Source: Firmicutes bacterium ADurb.Bin146 (GTDB lineage: Bacteria; Bacillota; Clostridia; DUPQ01). Taken from it: 64,000 nt of DNA. The notes below the pieces were generated by a model that was not told the DNA's origin, did not search any database, and was given only the letters and a program-made list of their open reading frames with translations. Below, one piece after another: positions 19,864-28,568 of this stretch. Each line of letters begins with the position of its first letter. Position 1 is the first letter of the stretch. The position numbers were made by a program, and so were the translations under genes. The DNA is taken from the NCBI GenBank assembly GCA_002070475.1, contig MWDI01000021.1, positions 31,739-95,738 on the forward strand, in the 5' to 3' direction.

Positions 19864-21132
19864 TTATTTACCTCTTTCTATAACAGCTTTTAAAGATTTG
19901 AGTTTTTCTATAAAATCCTCGTAACCTCTGTCAAGATATTCAAGATTGTGTATAGTAGTTTGACCTTCTGCCATAAGTCCTGCTATTACCATTGCTGCTG
20001 CGGCACGAAGATCTGTAGGCGAAACAGGGGCACCAATTAGTTTTGGTACTCCTTTAATTATTGCGGACTCGCCACTTAATTGTATATTTGCCCCAAGTTT
20101 ATGAAGCTGTTCAACATACTGGAATCTTGTCGGAAATACTCCCTCTGTTATTCTGCTCTCTCCATCTGCTATAGATAACAAAGTCGCAAACTGGGGATGC
20201 AGATCAGTCGGGAATCCTGGATAGGGCATCGTCTTTATATTTGTGCTCTTTACTCTTTTAATATTCGCTTTGACTGTAATGGAATCATCCATTGTTTCAA
20301 TAATTACGCCCATTTCAGTAAGCTTTGTTGAAAGTGAATCCATGTGCTCAGGAGTGACATTATGTAAAGTGATAGTGCCTCTAGTTGCTGCAGCGGCTAT
20401 CATTAAAGTTCCTGCTTCAATCATATCTGGACAAACTGAATAAGATTTTCCGCCTAATAATTCTTTTACCCCTTTTATACGGATGGTATTAGTTCCTGCT
20501 CCTTTAATATCAGCACCCATAATATTCAAAAAGTTAGCTACATCAACAACATGAGGCTCTCTATTAGCATTTTCAATTGTCGTAGTGCCTTCAGCTAGTG
20601 TTGCTGCGAGTATTGAATTTATAGTAGCACCAACAGAATAATTATCGAAATAAATGTTGTTACCTACAAGCTTACGTGCTTTGGCTGTAATATATCCGCC
20701 GGTTGTCTCTACTGTACATCCAAGAGTCTCAAATGCATAAATATGCTGGTCAATCGGTCTGGGTGCAAAATTACATCCGCCTGGGAAAACAACCTTTGCT
20801 TGCCTGAATCTTCCCAAAAGTGAACCTACAAAATAATAGGAACCTCTTAATGTACTCAAATCTATGTTGTCACAAACATAAGACTTTATGTCAGTCGTGT
20901 CTATTTGCACGGTTTTTTCTGCAGTCCAGTTAACAGTTGCGCCAATTTGTGAAAGCGTATCAAGAAGAACCTGTATATCGGTTATCTTTGGTATATTTTC
21001 CAGTGTGACTTTACCTTTAATCATAGCTGAAGCGCATATTATTGCAACAGCCGCGTTCTTTGAACCACCTACAACTACATTGCCTTCCAGTCTTTTGCCG
21101 CCTCTGACAATAATTCTATCTTCTGTACTCAA
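19864..21132 (-). CDS. murA: UDP-N-acetylglucosamine 1-carboxyvinyltransferase
   Basis: A 422-residue EPSP-synthase-fold enzyme that performs the first committed step of peptidoglycan synthesis. The substrate Lys-Asn is in GGSKNAAVAI and the fosfomycin-reactive cysteine in FPGGCNFAPRPIDQHI. Length is normal. It starts with TTG after GGAG. A minus-strand promoter (TTGATA, 16 bases, TAATAT) lies about 30-60 bases upstream. Clostridia often carry two MurA copies; this may be either. Confidence 0.95.
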   Translation of the reverse strand: MSTEDRIIVRGGKRLEGNVVVGGSKNAAVAIICASAMIKGKVTLENIPKITDIQVLLDTLSQIGATVNWTAEKTVQIDTTDIKSYVCDNIDLSTLRGSYYFVGSLLGRFRQAKVVFPGGCNFAPRPIDQHIYAFETLGCTVETTGGYITAKARKLVGNNIYFDNYSVGATINSILAATLAEGTTTIENANREPHVVDVANFLNIMGADIKGAGTNTIRIKGVKELLGGKSYSVCPDMIEAGTLMIAAAATRGTITLHNVTPEHMDSLSTKLTEMGVIIETMDDSITVKANIKRVKSTNIKTMPYPGFPTDLHPQFATLLSIADGESRITEGVFPTRFQYVEQLHKLGANIQLSGESAIIKGVPKLIGAPVSPTDLRAAAAMVIAGLMAEGQTTIHNLEYLDRGYEDFIEKLKSLKAVIERGK

Positions 21133-21273
21133 TTAAGTGTCTCCAATCATACTTCAATATTAATATGATACATATTTTTATCAAAATATTCAATCCTTTT
21201 ATAATTTTCAGTCCGTTCATAACATTTTCACCTTTTCATCACATTCAGGGATTACTATAGACATACCACAAAC

Positions 21274-21337
21274 CTAAAAAGGCCCCCGCTTTTTTAGACA
21301 AAAGACTGTTTATCTACCCCAAACAGTCTTTTTTTTA
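21274..21337 (+). terminator. Two back-to-back terminator hairpins
   Basis: Hairpin 1 is CTAAAAAGGC-CCCC-GCTTTTTTAG (21274-21297) with one mismatch. Hairpin 2 is AAAGACTGTTT / AAACAGTCTTT (21301-21331) followed by six T's on the plus strand. No plus-strand gene ends upstream, because murA runs the other way. They may insulate the murA leader from the PI-PLC promoter, end an unrecognised small RNA, or attenuate murA in the minus direction. Confidence 0.6.
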
Positions 21338-21371
21338 AATAAAAACACAAATAAGCAAAAAAATAATTAAG

Positions 21372-21410
21372 TTCACATTCGTTTCACATAATATTAATAT
21401 TGAGTTCACA
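21372..21410 (+). promoter_or_regulatory. Pho-box-like array of three TTCACA repeats
   Basis: TTCACA occurs at 21372, 21383 and 21405, spaced 11 and 22 bases, so all lie on one helix face. PhoP boxes in Firmicutes are TT(A/C/T)ACA repeats with an 11-base period. A -10-like TATTAT at 21420-21425 lies nine bases after the third repeat. The array points toward the PI-PLC-like gene downstream. Assignment to PhoP is inference. Confidence 0.5.
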
Positions 21411-21466
21411 ATACCCAGTTATTATGTATACATTAACCACTACCCCCTAGAGATTAATTTCCCCCT

Positions 21467-21492
21467 AAAGAGATTGCGAAAGCAGTCTCTTT
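21467..21492 (+). promoter_or_regulatory. GAAA-tetraloop hairpin in the PI-PLC leader
   Basis: AAAGAGATTGC-GAAA-GCAGTCTCTTT forms an 11-bp stem with one G-U pair and a stable GNRA loop, followed by TCTCT. It lies about 100 bases before the lipoprotein start. It is preceded by two copies of CCCCCTA(AA)GAGATT. It could be an attenuator or an mRNA-stabilising element. Confidence 0.45.
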
Positions 21493-21597
21493 CTCTGTGT
21501 GTTGTATTATATATATTGCTATAAAAAATATTTATATAAGTATATAATAATGCTGTAAATATTGAAACAGATATTGTGCCAGGGGAGGGATGAATTT

Positions 21598-22593
21598 TTG
21601 AAAAAGCTGCTAACAGTATTTTTAATAGTTATTATGCTTATAACAATGAGTAGCTGCCAAGGAGTATTGATTAATCAAGATATCCCATTCTATTCGGAAT
21701 GGATGAGCTATATAGAAGATGATATTTTAGTAAAAGAAATTGTTATTCCTGGAAGTCATGATGCAGGGACCATTGGGATGATATATGCAGCTAAAACGCA
21801 GAGTCTACCTATATATAAACAGCTTATAGATGGTGTAAGATATTTTGATATAAGAGTGGAGAAGAAGAAAAATGCTGAGCTTGTCATATACCATAGCATT
21901 GCAAAAGGCCAGACATTTACTCGGGTAGTTGATGATATATTAGAATTCATGAATAATAATACAACAGAATTTGTCATACTGGACTTCCAGCATTTTAAGA
22001 ATGAATCAATGGATGATGTGGCGGCTGTTATCGAGACAAGGTTATCAGAGTATCTGATAAATAATGAGACTGATTTAACAGATCTGGATTTTATAGATAG
22101 CATGTCTTTAGAATCAGCAAGAGGAAAGATATTAATATGCTGGGGTAGTGATGTATGTGCTGACAGGGCATGGGCTTTCAGAAGAAACAATGACAGCGGG
22201 ACATTAGAAGACACAGTGATGGAATCATATTATGATTCAGCCTATCATAAACTTGATAGTGCTGATTTTATATCAAATGCATATCCCGACTATTATGAAA
22301 GATACATTAAAAAGGATAAAGGTCTTTTCGTCCTTCAGGGACAGCTGACGGCAAAATGGGTATTAGGCTCGCCTTTAGACAGAGAAATCGAACACAGGGA
22401 TAATATGAACAACTTTGTGAGAAACTTAAAAGATAAGGAAGAATGGCTTTCTTATACCAATATTATAATGAGGGATTTTGTAAATGTAGGATGGGAAAAG
22501 ATTGATGCAGTACTCGAACTAAATGAGTATAAAGGGAATATAAAAGAGGGGATGGATTTTCTGTCTAATCTTGAATCATTAAAAAGCGACTGA
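21598..22593 (+). CDS. Secreted PI-PLC X-domain phospholipase-like lipoprotein
   Basis: About 331 residues. I place the start at TTG 21598 because AGGGGAGGG at 21581-21589 is correctly spaced; an in-frame TTG at 21562 has no site. The N-terminus is a lipoprotein signal (KKLLTVFLIVIMLITMSSC, lipid-modified Cys). The X domain follows, with catalytic His in VIPGSHDAGTIGM and a second in LVIYHSIAKG. PI-PLCs cleave phosphatidylinositol or GPI anchors. Bacterial substrates vary. The upstream Pho-box-like array suggests induction by phosphate starvation. Confidence 0.85.
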   Translation: MKKLLTVFLIVIMLITMSSCQGVLINQDIPFYSEWMSYIEDDILVKEIVIPGSHDAGTIGMIYAAKTQSLPIYKQLIDGVRYFDIRVEKKKNAELVIYHSIAKGQTFTRVVDDILEFMNNNTTEFVILDFQHFKNESMDDVAAVIETRLSEYLINNETDLTDLDFIDSMSLESARGKILICWGSDVCADRAWAFRRNNDSGTLEDTVMESYYDSAYHKLDSADFISNAYPDYYERYIKKDKGLFVLQGQLTAKWVLGSPLDREIEHRDNMNNFVRNLKDKEEWLSYTNIIMRDFVNVGWEKIDAVLELNEYKGNIKEGMDFLSNLESLKSD

Positions 22594-22644
22594 CCGGACA
22601 ATCGCCCGGCCAGTCTATATAGTTAACATACGATTCATCGTATG
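22588..22644. terminator. Inverted repeats between convergent genes
   Basis: GACTGaCCGG / CCGGcCAGTC (22588-22615) overlaps the PI-PLC stop. CATACGATTCATCGTATG (22627-22644) is a perfect dyad with a two-base centre. Neither has a long T-run. Together they probably act as a bidirectional transcription end between the PI-PLC gene and the convergent ECF gene. Confidence 0.45.
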
Positions 22645-22653
22645 GTGACCAAG

Positions 22654-23430
22654 CTATTCAGCTTCACTATCCTTTGGTACTTCAACCGGTTTGTTCTTTT
22701 TGTAAACCAGTTTCATAAGTGCTTCCACTACCACAGAGCCGATTATTACGGCGGCTACTGTTTCAGGTATTCCGTTTGCTACGCCTATTCCGACTAAAAA
22801 GTCTTTTGCCATTGAAGGCTCAACACCCAGTTTGGCAACCCACTCGCTTCCATAAAACACTCCTATCATAGTAAGCACCAAGACGGTATTTGTCAATGTC
22901 GCTACAGCTGCAGATATTGCTACTGCGAAATTTTTGGATTCATAATTTAAAATCGTATAGACCTCTGCTCCAAAGACTACTAACAATAGGAAGATATTGA
23001 ATATAGCATAAAAGATATTTCCCGCCTGGAAATTGGATATCGACTGGTTCAGAAGATAATATGCTATTGCAAAAAGCATCAAAGTGAGAAGTGTCACTGA
23101 AAGGGGTTTCTTCATCTTCTTGAATAATGCGAAAACCAGATATGCTACAAGGCCTACAAGTATTCTAGGCACTACTGATACTAAAGGATTTAGGAATACA
23201 TATGATGTAACAGTAGGGAATAAAAGCGCGTTTAAAATACTGGATAAACCAAAAATCAAGCCTACTATCGCTCCTACCAAAGGTCCTTCTAAAATTGCTG
23301 CTACTATTACAGGAATGTGTATGATTGTTGCTTTTGTCGGTCCGATGGGTATATACCCTATCGGCGTTAAAGCCATTACTATGCATAATGCACCCATTAT
23401 GCCCGCTATCGCGATTTTACGTGTCTTCAT
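22654..23430 (-). CDS. ECF transporter S component
   Basis: A 258-residue membrane protein with about six hydrophobic segments. It shows the ECF S-component pattern: KIAIAGIMGALCIVM, then IPIGPTKATIIHIPVIVAAILEGP and GAIVGLIFGLSS. These proteins bind vitamins or related small molecules and use a shared energising module, which is not in this window. The substrate cannot be read. It has a consensus promoter and an AGGAGG-type site. No known riboswitch was recognised in its short leader. Confidence 0.85.
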   Translation of the reverse strand: MKTRKIAIAGIMGALCIVMALTPIGYIPIGPTKATIIHIPVIVAAILEGPLVGAIVGLIFGLSSILNALLFPTVTSYVFLNPLVSVVPRILVGLVAYLVFALFKKMKKPLSVTLLTLMLFAIAYYLLNQSISNFQAGNIFYAIFNIFLLLVVFGAEVYTILNYESKNFAVAISAAVATLTNTVLVLTMIGVFYGSEWVAKLGVEPSMAKDFLVGIGVANGIPETVAAVIIGSVVVEALMKLVYKKNKPVEVPKDSEAE

Positions 23431-23481
23431 ATTAAATTACCTCCGCTTCAGTTCCCATAAGGGATACCTATCTTGGTGCGA

Positions 23482-23510
23482 ATTATATAACAGGATAAGC
23501 GCATATGCAA
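23482..23510 (-). promoter_or_regulatory. Consensus promoter of the ECF S-component gene
   Basis: On the minus strand TTGCAT (23510-23505), a 17-base spacer and TATAAT (23487-23482). The transcript would have a leader of about 45 bases with a small TCCC-TTA-TGGGA hairpin just before the ribosome site. Confidence 0.7.
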
Positions 23511-23570
23511 TAAAAAGTATAAAGAAAACACGCTCATACCATAGTATACCAATAATAATGTAAGATATAT

Positions 23571-24257
23571 TTATCCGATAACCAGTTTCCCGTCCCTCAT
23601 GCTTAAGACCTCGTCAGCATCAGCCGATATCCCGAGATCATGAGTAACCACTATGACACAGTAACCCTCATCATGTGCAAGGGTCTTCAATATCCCTATG
23701 ATGTTCTTACCGTTCTCGGTATCAAGGTTCCCTGTCGGCTCATCAGCCAGTATTATCTGAGCTCCTGACGCCAGTGCTCTTGCTATTGCGACCCTCTGCT
23801 GCTCTCCGCCGGAAAGCATGGAAGGGAATCTTTTATAGAACTTTTCATCCATTCCTACCGCATTTATCTTTTTAGTAGCTGTCTGCCATGCCTGTTTCTC
23901 ATTCATTCCCTTGAGCTGCAAAGGGTACATGACGTTCTCAATCACTGTAAGTAGAGGGAACAGGTTGAAGTCCTGGTATATTACTGATACATCCTCTCTT
24001 CTATACCTGTCACGGTCCATCTCCTTAGTGGACTTGCCCATGTATGAGACGCTGCCTTCTTTAGGAACATCCAGCCCGGCAAGCAGGGAAAGGAGGGTAG
24101 TCTTGCCTGAGCCAGACTTGCCTACTATGGCATAGAACCTTCCTTTTTGGAACTCATAACTTACCCCGTTGACCGCTTTTACTGTCTGGTACTTGTTGCT
24201 GTATTCGTATACTGTGTTATCAAGTTCAAGTATTCTCTGTTCTGTTTCCATTTTCAT
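23571..24257 (-). CDS. ABC transporter ATP-binding protein (LolD/MacB type)
   Basis: A 228-residue ATPase: Walker A VGKSGSGKTT, signature LSGGEQQRVAIARAL, Walker B IILADEPTGNLD and H-loop VVTHD. It is the MacB/LolD class that pairs with FtsX-like permeases, which follow directly upstream. It probably powers export or a mechanotransmission function. Its intactness contrasts with the split and truncated permease genes. Confidence 0.92.
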   Translation of the reverse strand: MKMETEQRILELDNTVYEYSNKYQTVKAVNGVSYEFQKGRFYAIVGKSGSGKTTLLSLLAGLDVPKEGSVSYMGKSTKEMDRDRYRREDVSVIYQDFNLFPLLTVIENVMYPLQLKGMNEKQAWQTATKKINAVGMDEKFYKRFPSMLSGGEQQRVAIARALASGAQIILADEPTGNLDTENGKNIIGILKTLAHDEGYCVIVVTHDLGISADADEVLSMRDGKLVIG

Positions 24258-24265
24258 ATTCCTTT

Positions 24266-24661
24266 CTATTCGTTTGATTTCATTATTTTCATTACGTTAA
24301 TTCTGGTTATGTTGATTACCGCTACTGTCGCGCCTGCAAGATAGCATGCGATAAATATGAGTATGTCTTTGGCAATGAAAAGAGCTCCTGTACCGTGTAT
24401 TAGGAAATATATGCCTATACCTATCAGTGTGCCGATTACCCCGAACAGAGACTGTTCGAAGAAAGCTTCTGTAAAGACCAGTCCCTTTGAGGTGCCCAGG
24501 CTTCTCATATTGGCAAACTCCGGCTTCCTGTTCCTTATGAAAAGCATACAGGCTATGAAGCCTATAACTGCTGACAGGATGAATATGATAGGTTTTACTT
24601 TTTCAAGCATGCTTATATTCTTTCTTAACGGAGTTATAGTCTGTACAAGCTGATTATCCAT
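24266..24661 (-). CDS. C-terminal part of an FtsX-like permease
   Basis: A 131-residue piece with three membrane segments (VKPIIFILSAVIGFIACMLF, SLFGVIGTLIGIGIYFLI, DILIFIACYLAGATVAV). It carries the FtsX motif RNRKPEFANMRSLGTSKG, which normally belongs to the same protein as the preceding N-terminal part. It starts at an ATG that overlaps the upstream stop as TAATG. It may be made by stop-restart coupling, or the pair is a frameshifted pseudogene. Confidence 0.7.
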   Translation of the reverse strand: MDNQLVQTITPLRKNISMLEKVKPIIFILSAVIGFIACMLFIRNRKPEFANMRSLGTSKGLVFTEAFFEQSLFGVIGTLIGIGIYFLIHGTGALFIAKDILIFIACYLAGATVAVINITRINVMKIMKSNE

Positions 24662-25497
24662 TAAAGTAAGAGCATATTTATCGTAGTATCCTTATCATTA
24701 CCCATATAGCCCGTCGGTACAAATATTTTCGATGCTTTTTCCTTAAATTCATCAATCTTCAAGTTGTCAGTTATCGTAAATTTAAGGCCTTCACTGTATA
24801 AATCACCTGTAAAACCTATTTTAAGGGTTTCTACAATGACTGGCCATGGGCAGTATATATCTTTATCACCATTAGTATATGTACCGATTACTTTGAGTTT
24901 TATCGGTACTTTTACCATTTCCCTGCTTACAAGTTCGATATATGCATACAGGGTTATGTAACCGTCTTTATCTATTCTTGGAGTACCTGTTGATTTACCC
25001 TCTGCTAATTTTGCAGATACAAGACAAATGTCTGAATCGCTCAAAAAAGCTGATTCATCATAATTCTCATAGTATGTGATTTCTGCCTTGTTGACAGGAA
25101 GAAGGCTGACATCTGCTTTTGTCCTGCTTATACCTATCAGATTAGGTAAAGCCTCTCCATCGGGTGGAGTGTAATTTTCACTAGGGAGGTAGTACACCGA
25201 TCTTTTCAGGCATAAATCTTTTATGTAGGAGCTATATTCACCAATAGTTTCACTAAACATCTTTATATACTTTGAATAGACTTTTGCTTCAGTGCCGTCC
25301 TTCATAGTCAGAAATCCTTCTACATCAATTGTTTCATATGCTTCATTCATCCTTGTATACTGTTTTTCCAGTGAGAATGATATCTCACTGATAAGAATAG
25401 TGAATGATGCAGCAACAAGGATAAGTATAAGGCTCTTTATAGCATCTCTTGTCATTCTTTTTAATGCATAACTTATGACAAATACAAACTTTCTCAT
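24661..25497 (-). CDS. N-terminal part of an FtsX-like permease
   Basis: A 278-residue piece with one N-terminal membrane segment (about residues 19-41, SLILILVAASFTILISEISF) and an extracytoplasmic domain. It ends at TAA exactly where the three-helix C-terminal part begins in the -1 frame. Joined, the two give a normal single permease of about 409 residues. The start overlaps the end of the next upstream permease gene by four bases. Confidence 0.7.
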   Translation of the reverse strand: MRKFVFVISYALKRMTRDAIKSLILILVAASFTILISEISFSLEKQYTRMNEAYETIDVEGFLTMKDGTEAKVYSKYIKMFSETIGEYSSYIKDLCLKRSVYYLPSENYTPPDGEALPNLIGISRTKADVSLLPVNKAEITYYENYDESAFLSDSDICLVSAKLAEGKSTGTPRIDKDGYITLYAYIELVSREMVKVPIKLKVIGTYTNGDKDIYCPWPVIVETLKIGFTGDLYSEGLKFTITDNLKIDEFKEKASKIFVPTGYMGNDKDTTINMLLL

Positions 25498-26933
25498 TTC
25501 TTTTTCCTCCCTTTTATCCTGCCTGCTCCCTTCAGTAGGGCGAGCGGCTCCATCATGGAATACCTCTTAGCCATTACAGCTGAAGCGGAAGACAGGAATA
25601 TAAGCTGTATACCTCCTATCATAAGCACGGACTGAGGCGATTTCTTCAAATCAAAGCTCTCGATGAGTGAGGAGTCATATTTTCCGGATATGGACTGGTC
25701 TGTCTTAAAGCTGCTGAACTCCAGGTTCACATTATCCTCCCTGGCTTCCTCATATATCTTTCCCACTATGCCATCATACATGAAATACCCGGCGATCCCG
25801 CCTGCAAGGCTGGATATGATTATCACGCACATAAGCATTACAAGCATATGTACGAATATATGGCTTCTTTTTGTCCCGAGAGACATCATTATCCCCGCGG
25901 TCTTCCTGCTCCTTGAAGCCATGATTATGAAGAAAGCTGACAGCACTACCGCCCATACGGCAACAGACACATACATCAAAAGGCTGGTGCTCTCCTTAAG
26001 GGAGTCCAGTATGGGTGATATCAAAGAATACCCCTGGTCATAGTAATAGAACATGCCGCCGTATCCTAATGATTCCATCTCTTTTTCGAAAGCCTCAATA
26101 TGGCCGGGCTTGATGACGTACGAGTGGGTGTTGGATATGCTTTGATACTGGCCAGAAGCAGCAGGTATAATCTCGCCTGTCTCCTCAATGATTTTCCTAC
26201 TAATTCTGAACTCTGGAAGCTCAAACGTTATGGATCCTTCTATAGACCCTTGCGGTGCGAATGCATTGTTAGGTGTGAAGAAGAACTCGTTTTCGTCCCA
26301 TATGTTCTCAGCCTTGTATATGCCTATGACCTCAAAAGTACTCTCTTCAATGAATCCGCATCCGTCACCATATGGGGCATGCCGCCATATTTGTTCACTA
26401 TCTGTCTTCAGCATAATATATCCGTTGGACCAGAAACTAAAATTCATCTTATCTTCGACCTTTATGCCGCTGTCTCTTGCGGTCTCTGCGCTGATGATGC
26501 ATACCTTAGCCCCATCGGAATATTCCTGTTCCGTGAATGTTCGGCCTTCTGTAATGTATGCAAGGCCCTGGTTGAATAAAAGGATGCTGTCAAGGTTCCC
26601 TGTGAAGTTCATCTTGAGGGAGCTCAGGGTTATCTGGCACTGCTCTATCAATCTTTCCCATTTCTCTCCTTTTTCAGAAGAAAGAAAATCCTCAAGTGTT
26701 CCATCCAGTTTCGCATATGATATATATGCGTCATCTTTGTATGCTTTTATATTGCAGTCCTCGATATTGTATTCCTTTATTTCTACTGTACCAAATGGGC
26801 GTCCTTTAATGATAATGCTGCTATCAGTCCCCAGAATCTCGTGCATATATGGTTCGAATTTAATCAATTCATAATATTCATAGTCTGAATTAATATCTTC
26901 CTTTGGTAGCAGACCCTCGAGCCAGAAACCCAC
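25494..26933 (-). pseudogene. FtsX-like permease, 5'-truncated
   Basis: A 479-residue frame with a large extracytoplasmic domain and three C-terminal membrane segments (LLMYVSVAVWAVVLSAFFII, HMLVMLMCVIIISSLAGGI, SVLMIGGIQLIFLSSASAV). The N-terminal membrane helix expected in this family is missing. The frame begins at GTG 26933 with no ribosome site, and an in-frame TAA lies 15 bases upstream (26948-26946). It therefore looks cut at its 5' end. It would be the partner of the split permease. Confidence 0.65.
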
Positions 26934-26940
26934 AGGCTTA

Positions 26941-27214
26941 TGTTGTTAACAGGAACATGAAAGAATTTATCAGCAAGAACTTGTATTCTCAAGCAATGAA
27001 CAGAACTATAAGAGAATATGGTCAGATAAGAGAAATAGAAGATCCTATTAAAATATATATTTTAATGAAGAATATACTTTTTTATCTTATCCTGTAATAC
27101 ATGGAGAAGATCAAGTAGTATATTATAATATTGCCTTTAATAGTAAAAATGAGATATCCAGCTTATTTACTACTCTTTTCCTTATTAAGTTAAATACAAT
27201 CATCTGAATGAATT
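26941..27214 (+). pseudogene. Unidentified gene remnant
   Basis: The 287-base gap between the truncated permease and the URO-D-like gene holds two protein-like stretches in different plus-strand frames: MKEFISKNLYSQAMNRTIREYG, then, after a frame change in an AT run near 27060, EEYTFLSYPVIHGEDQ and VVYYNIAFNSKNEIS up to a TGA near 27207. They could be one decayed gene whose arrival cut the permease. I do not recognise the family. Confidence 0.28.
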
Positions 27215-27220
27215 AAGCAT

Positions 27221-28312
27221 TTATGCTTTGAGCATGGCATCTACATTCTCAACAGGAACATCCGGCTGTACATTATGTGATGCTGCTAATACATAGCCTC
27301 CATTGTGGCTTAGTATGCCGGATACCCTGCGTACTTCCTCTTTAACCTGTTCTTTTGTTGCTTTGGATAAGAGGTTCTGCTCGTCAATACCTCCCCAGAA
27401 AACAATTTTATCACCATATTCAGCTTTAAGCTTTTCCGGTTCCATATCTTTTGTCCCTGGCTGTATAGGATTCAATATATCTACTCCCATGTCGATAATA
27501 GTATCCATAAGCTTGTAAACCGAACCGCATGAATGATGGAAGAATAAGGTGTTACATATTGATTTTACCTGGCTTATTCTTTTTTTATACCATGGAGCTA
27601 TCATTTCTTCAAACATATCAGGTGAAAGGAACGGGCCGTTCTGCATCCCGAAATCATCCCCGCTGGTTGTAAGATGTATATATTTACCCAGACTTCCATA
27701 ATACAGTTCGTTTATATCTGTAACATATTTATGATAATTGGAAAAGAACCATTCAGCTGTTTCCGGTTCTGCAGCAACTCTGTATAGAAAATCATCAAAA
27801 CCGAACATCCAGCAGCCTAACTCGAAGTACCCGTATACAGGATGCTCAGCAACAACGACATAGTCCGTATCATAATACAGCCTTTTGGCTTTCTCGGTCT
27901 GTTCTTTAAGTAGGGCCATATCTATATCTTTTGCATCCGGCCATGGAAATGCCTTAATTTCCTCAAAAGTTGCATCCTTTAATGGGTTATTCACTATCTC
28001 CCAGTACATACCGAATAACTGCCATTTTATACCCCAGCAGTTTGTATATACTCCTTTAGATCTTTTTGAGTTATCAGTAAGCTTTGTTGTCGGTTTGAAT
28101 AAAGCTCCAGCTCTTCGAAAATCAATGTCATAATACTGCATTATCTTTTCTTCAGCATCGGAAAGATCCATTGCATCCATACCATGGTATTTTACAAAGC
28201 TCTTTAGGAATTCTTCATGATATGAGGTCAATGAAGTGCCATTTAAATCCAGTGGCGGCCTGTCAGTTTGTATATGTTTAATTGTCTTATCAAATCTAGT
28301 CCTGTAATCCAT
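27221..28312 (-). CDS. Uroporphyrinogen decarboxylase-like (URO-D family) protein
   Basis: A 363-residue URO-D superfamily TIM barrel, only distantly similar to the one at 1.9-2.9 kb. Visible motifs are FFHHSCGSVYKLMDTIIDMG, LNPIQPGTKDMEPEKLKAEYG and the late GGYVLAASHNVQPDVPVENV. This subclass is common in fermentative Clostridia next to glycan genes. The substrate is unknown. It is divergent from the CrtI-like gene, sharing a 256-base intergenic region. Confidence 0.8.
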   Translation of the reverse strand: MDYRTRFDKTIKHIQTDRPPLDLNGTSLTSYHEEFLKSFVKYHGMDAMDLSDAEEKIMQYYDIDFRRAGALFKPTTKLTDNSKRSKGVYTNCWGIKWQLFGMYWEIVNNPLKDATFEEIKAFPWPDAKDIDMALLKEQTEKAKRLYYDTDYVVVAEHPVYGYFELGCWMFGFDDFLYRVAAEPETAEWFFSNYHKYVTDINELYYGSLGKYIHLTTSGDDFGMQNGPFLSPDMFEEMIAPWYKKRISQVKSICNTLFFHHSCGSVYKLMDTIIDMGVDILNPIQPGTKDMEPEKLKAEYGDKIVFWGGIDEQNLLSKATKEQVKEEVRRVSGILSHNGGYVLAASHNVQPDVPVENVDAMLKA

Positions 28313-28568
28313 GTATAAGATTATACACTGTATTTTTATGTTGGGTAATATAATCTATAAATCTTTGCATTTTAAAGTGCTTTGCATAACACTAAATTTT
28401 ACTTTTTATGCATACAAACCAGGTATTATATACCGATTCAACTTGAAATAATTGTCATATGAACATATAATACAGGTAAGCAGTTAAATTCTATACATAA
28501 TATTAATATGGTTGACGCTATAACTATTGGTTAAACAAATACCATAAAAAGAAGGGGGTTGACACATT
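28313..28568. promoter_or_regulatory. Divergent intergenic region
   Basis: No gene. CTTTGCAT occurs twice (28363 and 28380), and a further TTATGCAT lies about 20 bases on. Such spaced repeats may be regulator sites serving either gene. The plus-strand gene has a GGGGG-containing ribosome site at about 28553-28557. Confidence 0.3.

Noticed and set aside
21562..21597. An earlier TTG start for the PI-PLC lipoprotein
   Set aside because: It has no ribosome site and would put 12 polar residues before the signal peptide.
23431..23481. A riboswitch in the ECF S-component leader
   Set aside because: The leader is only about 45-50 bases with one small hairpin and does not match any class I know.
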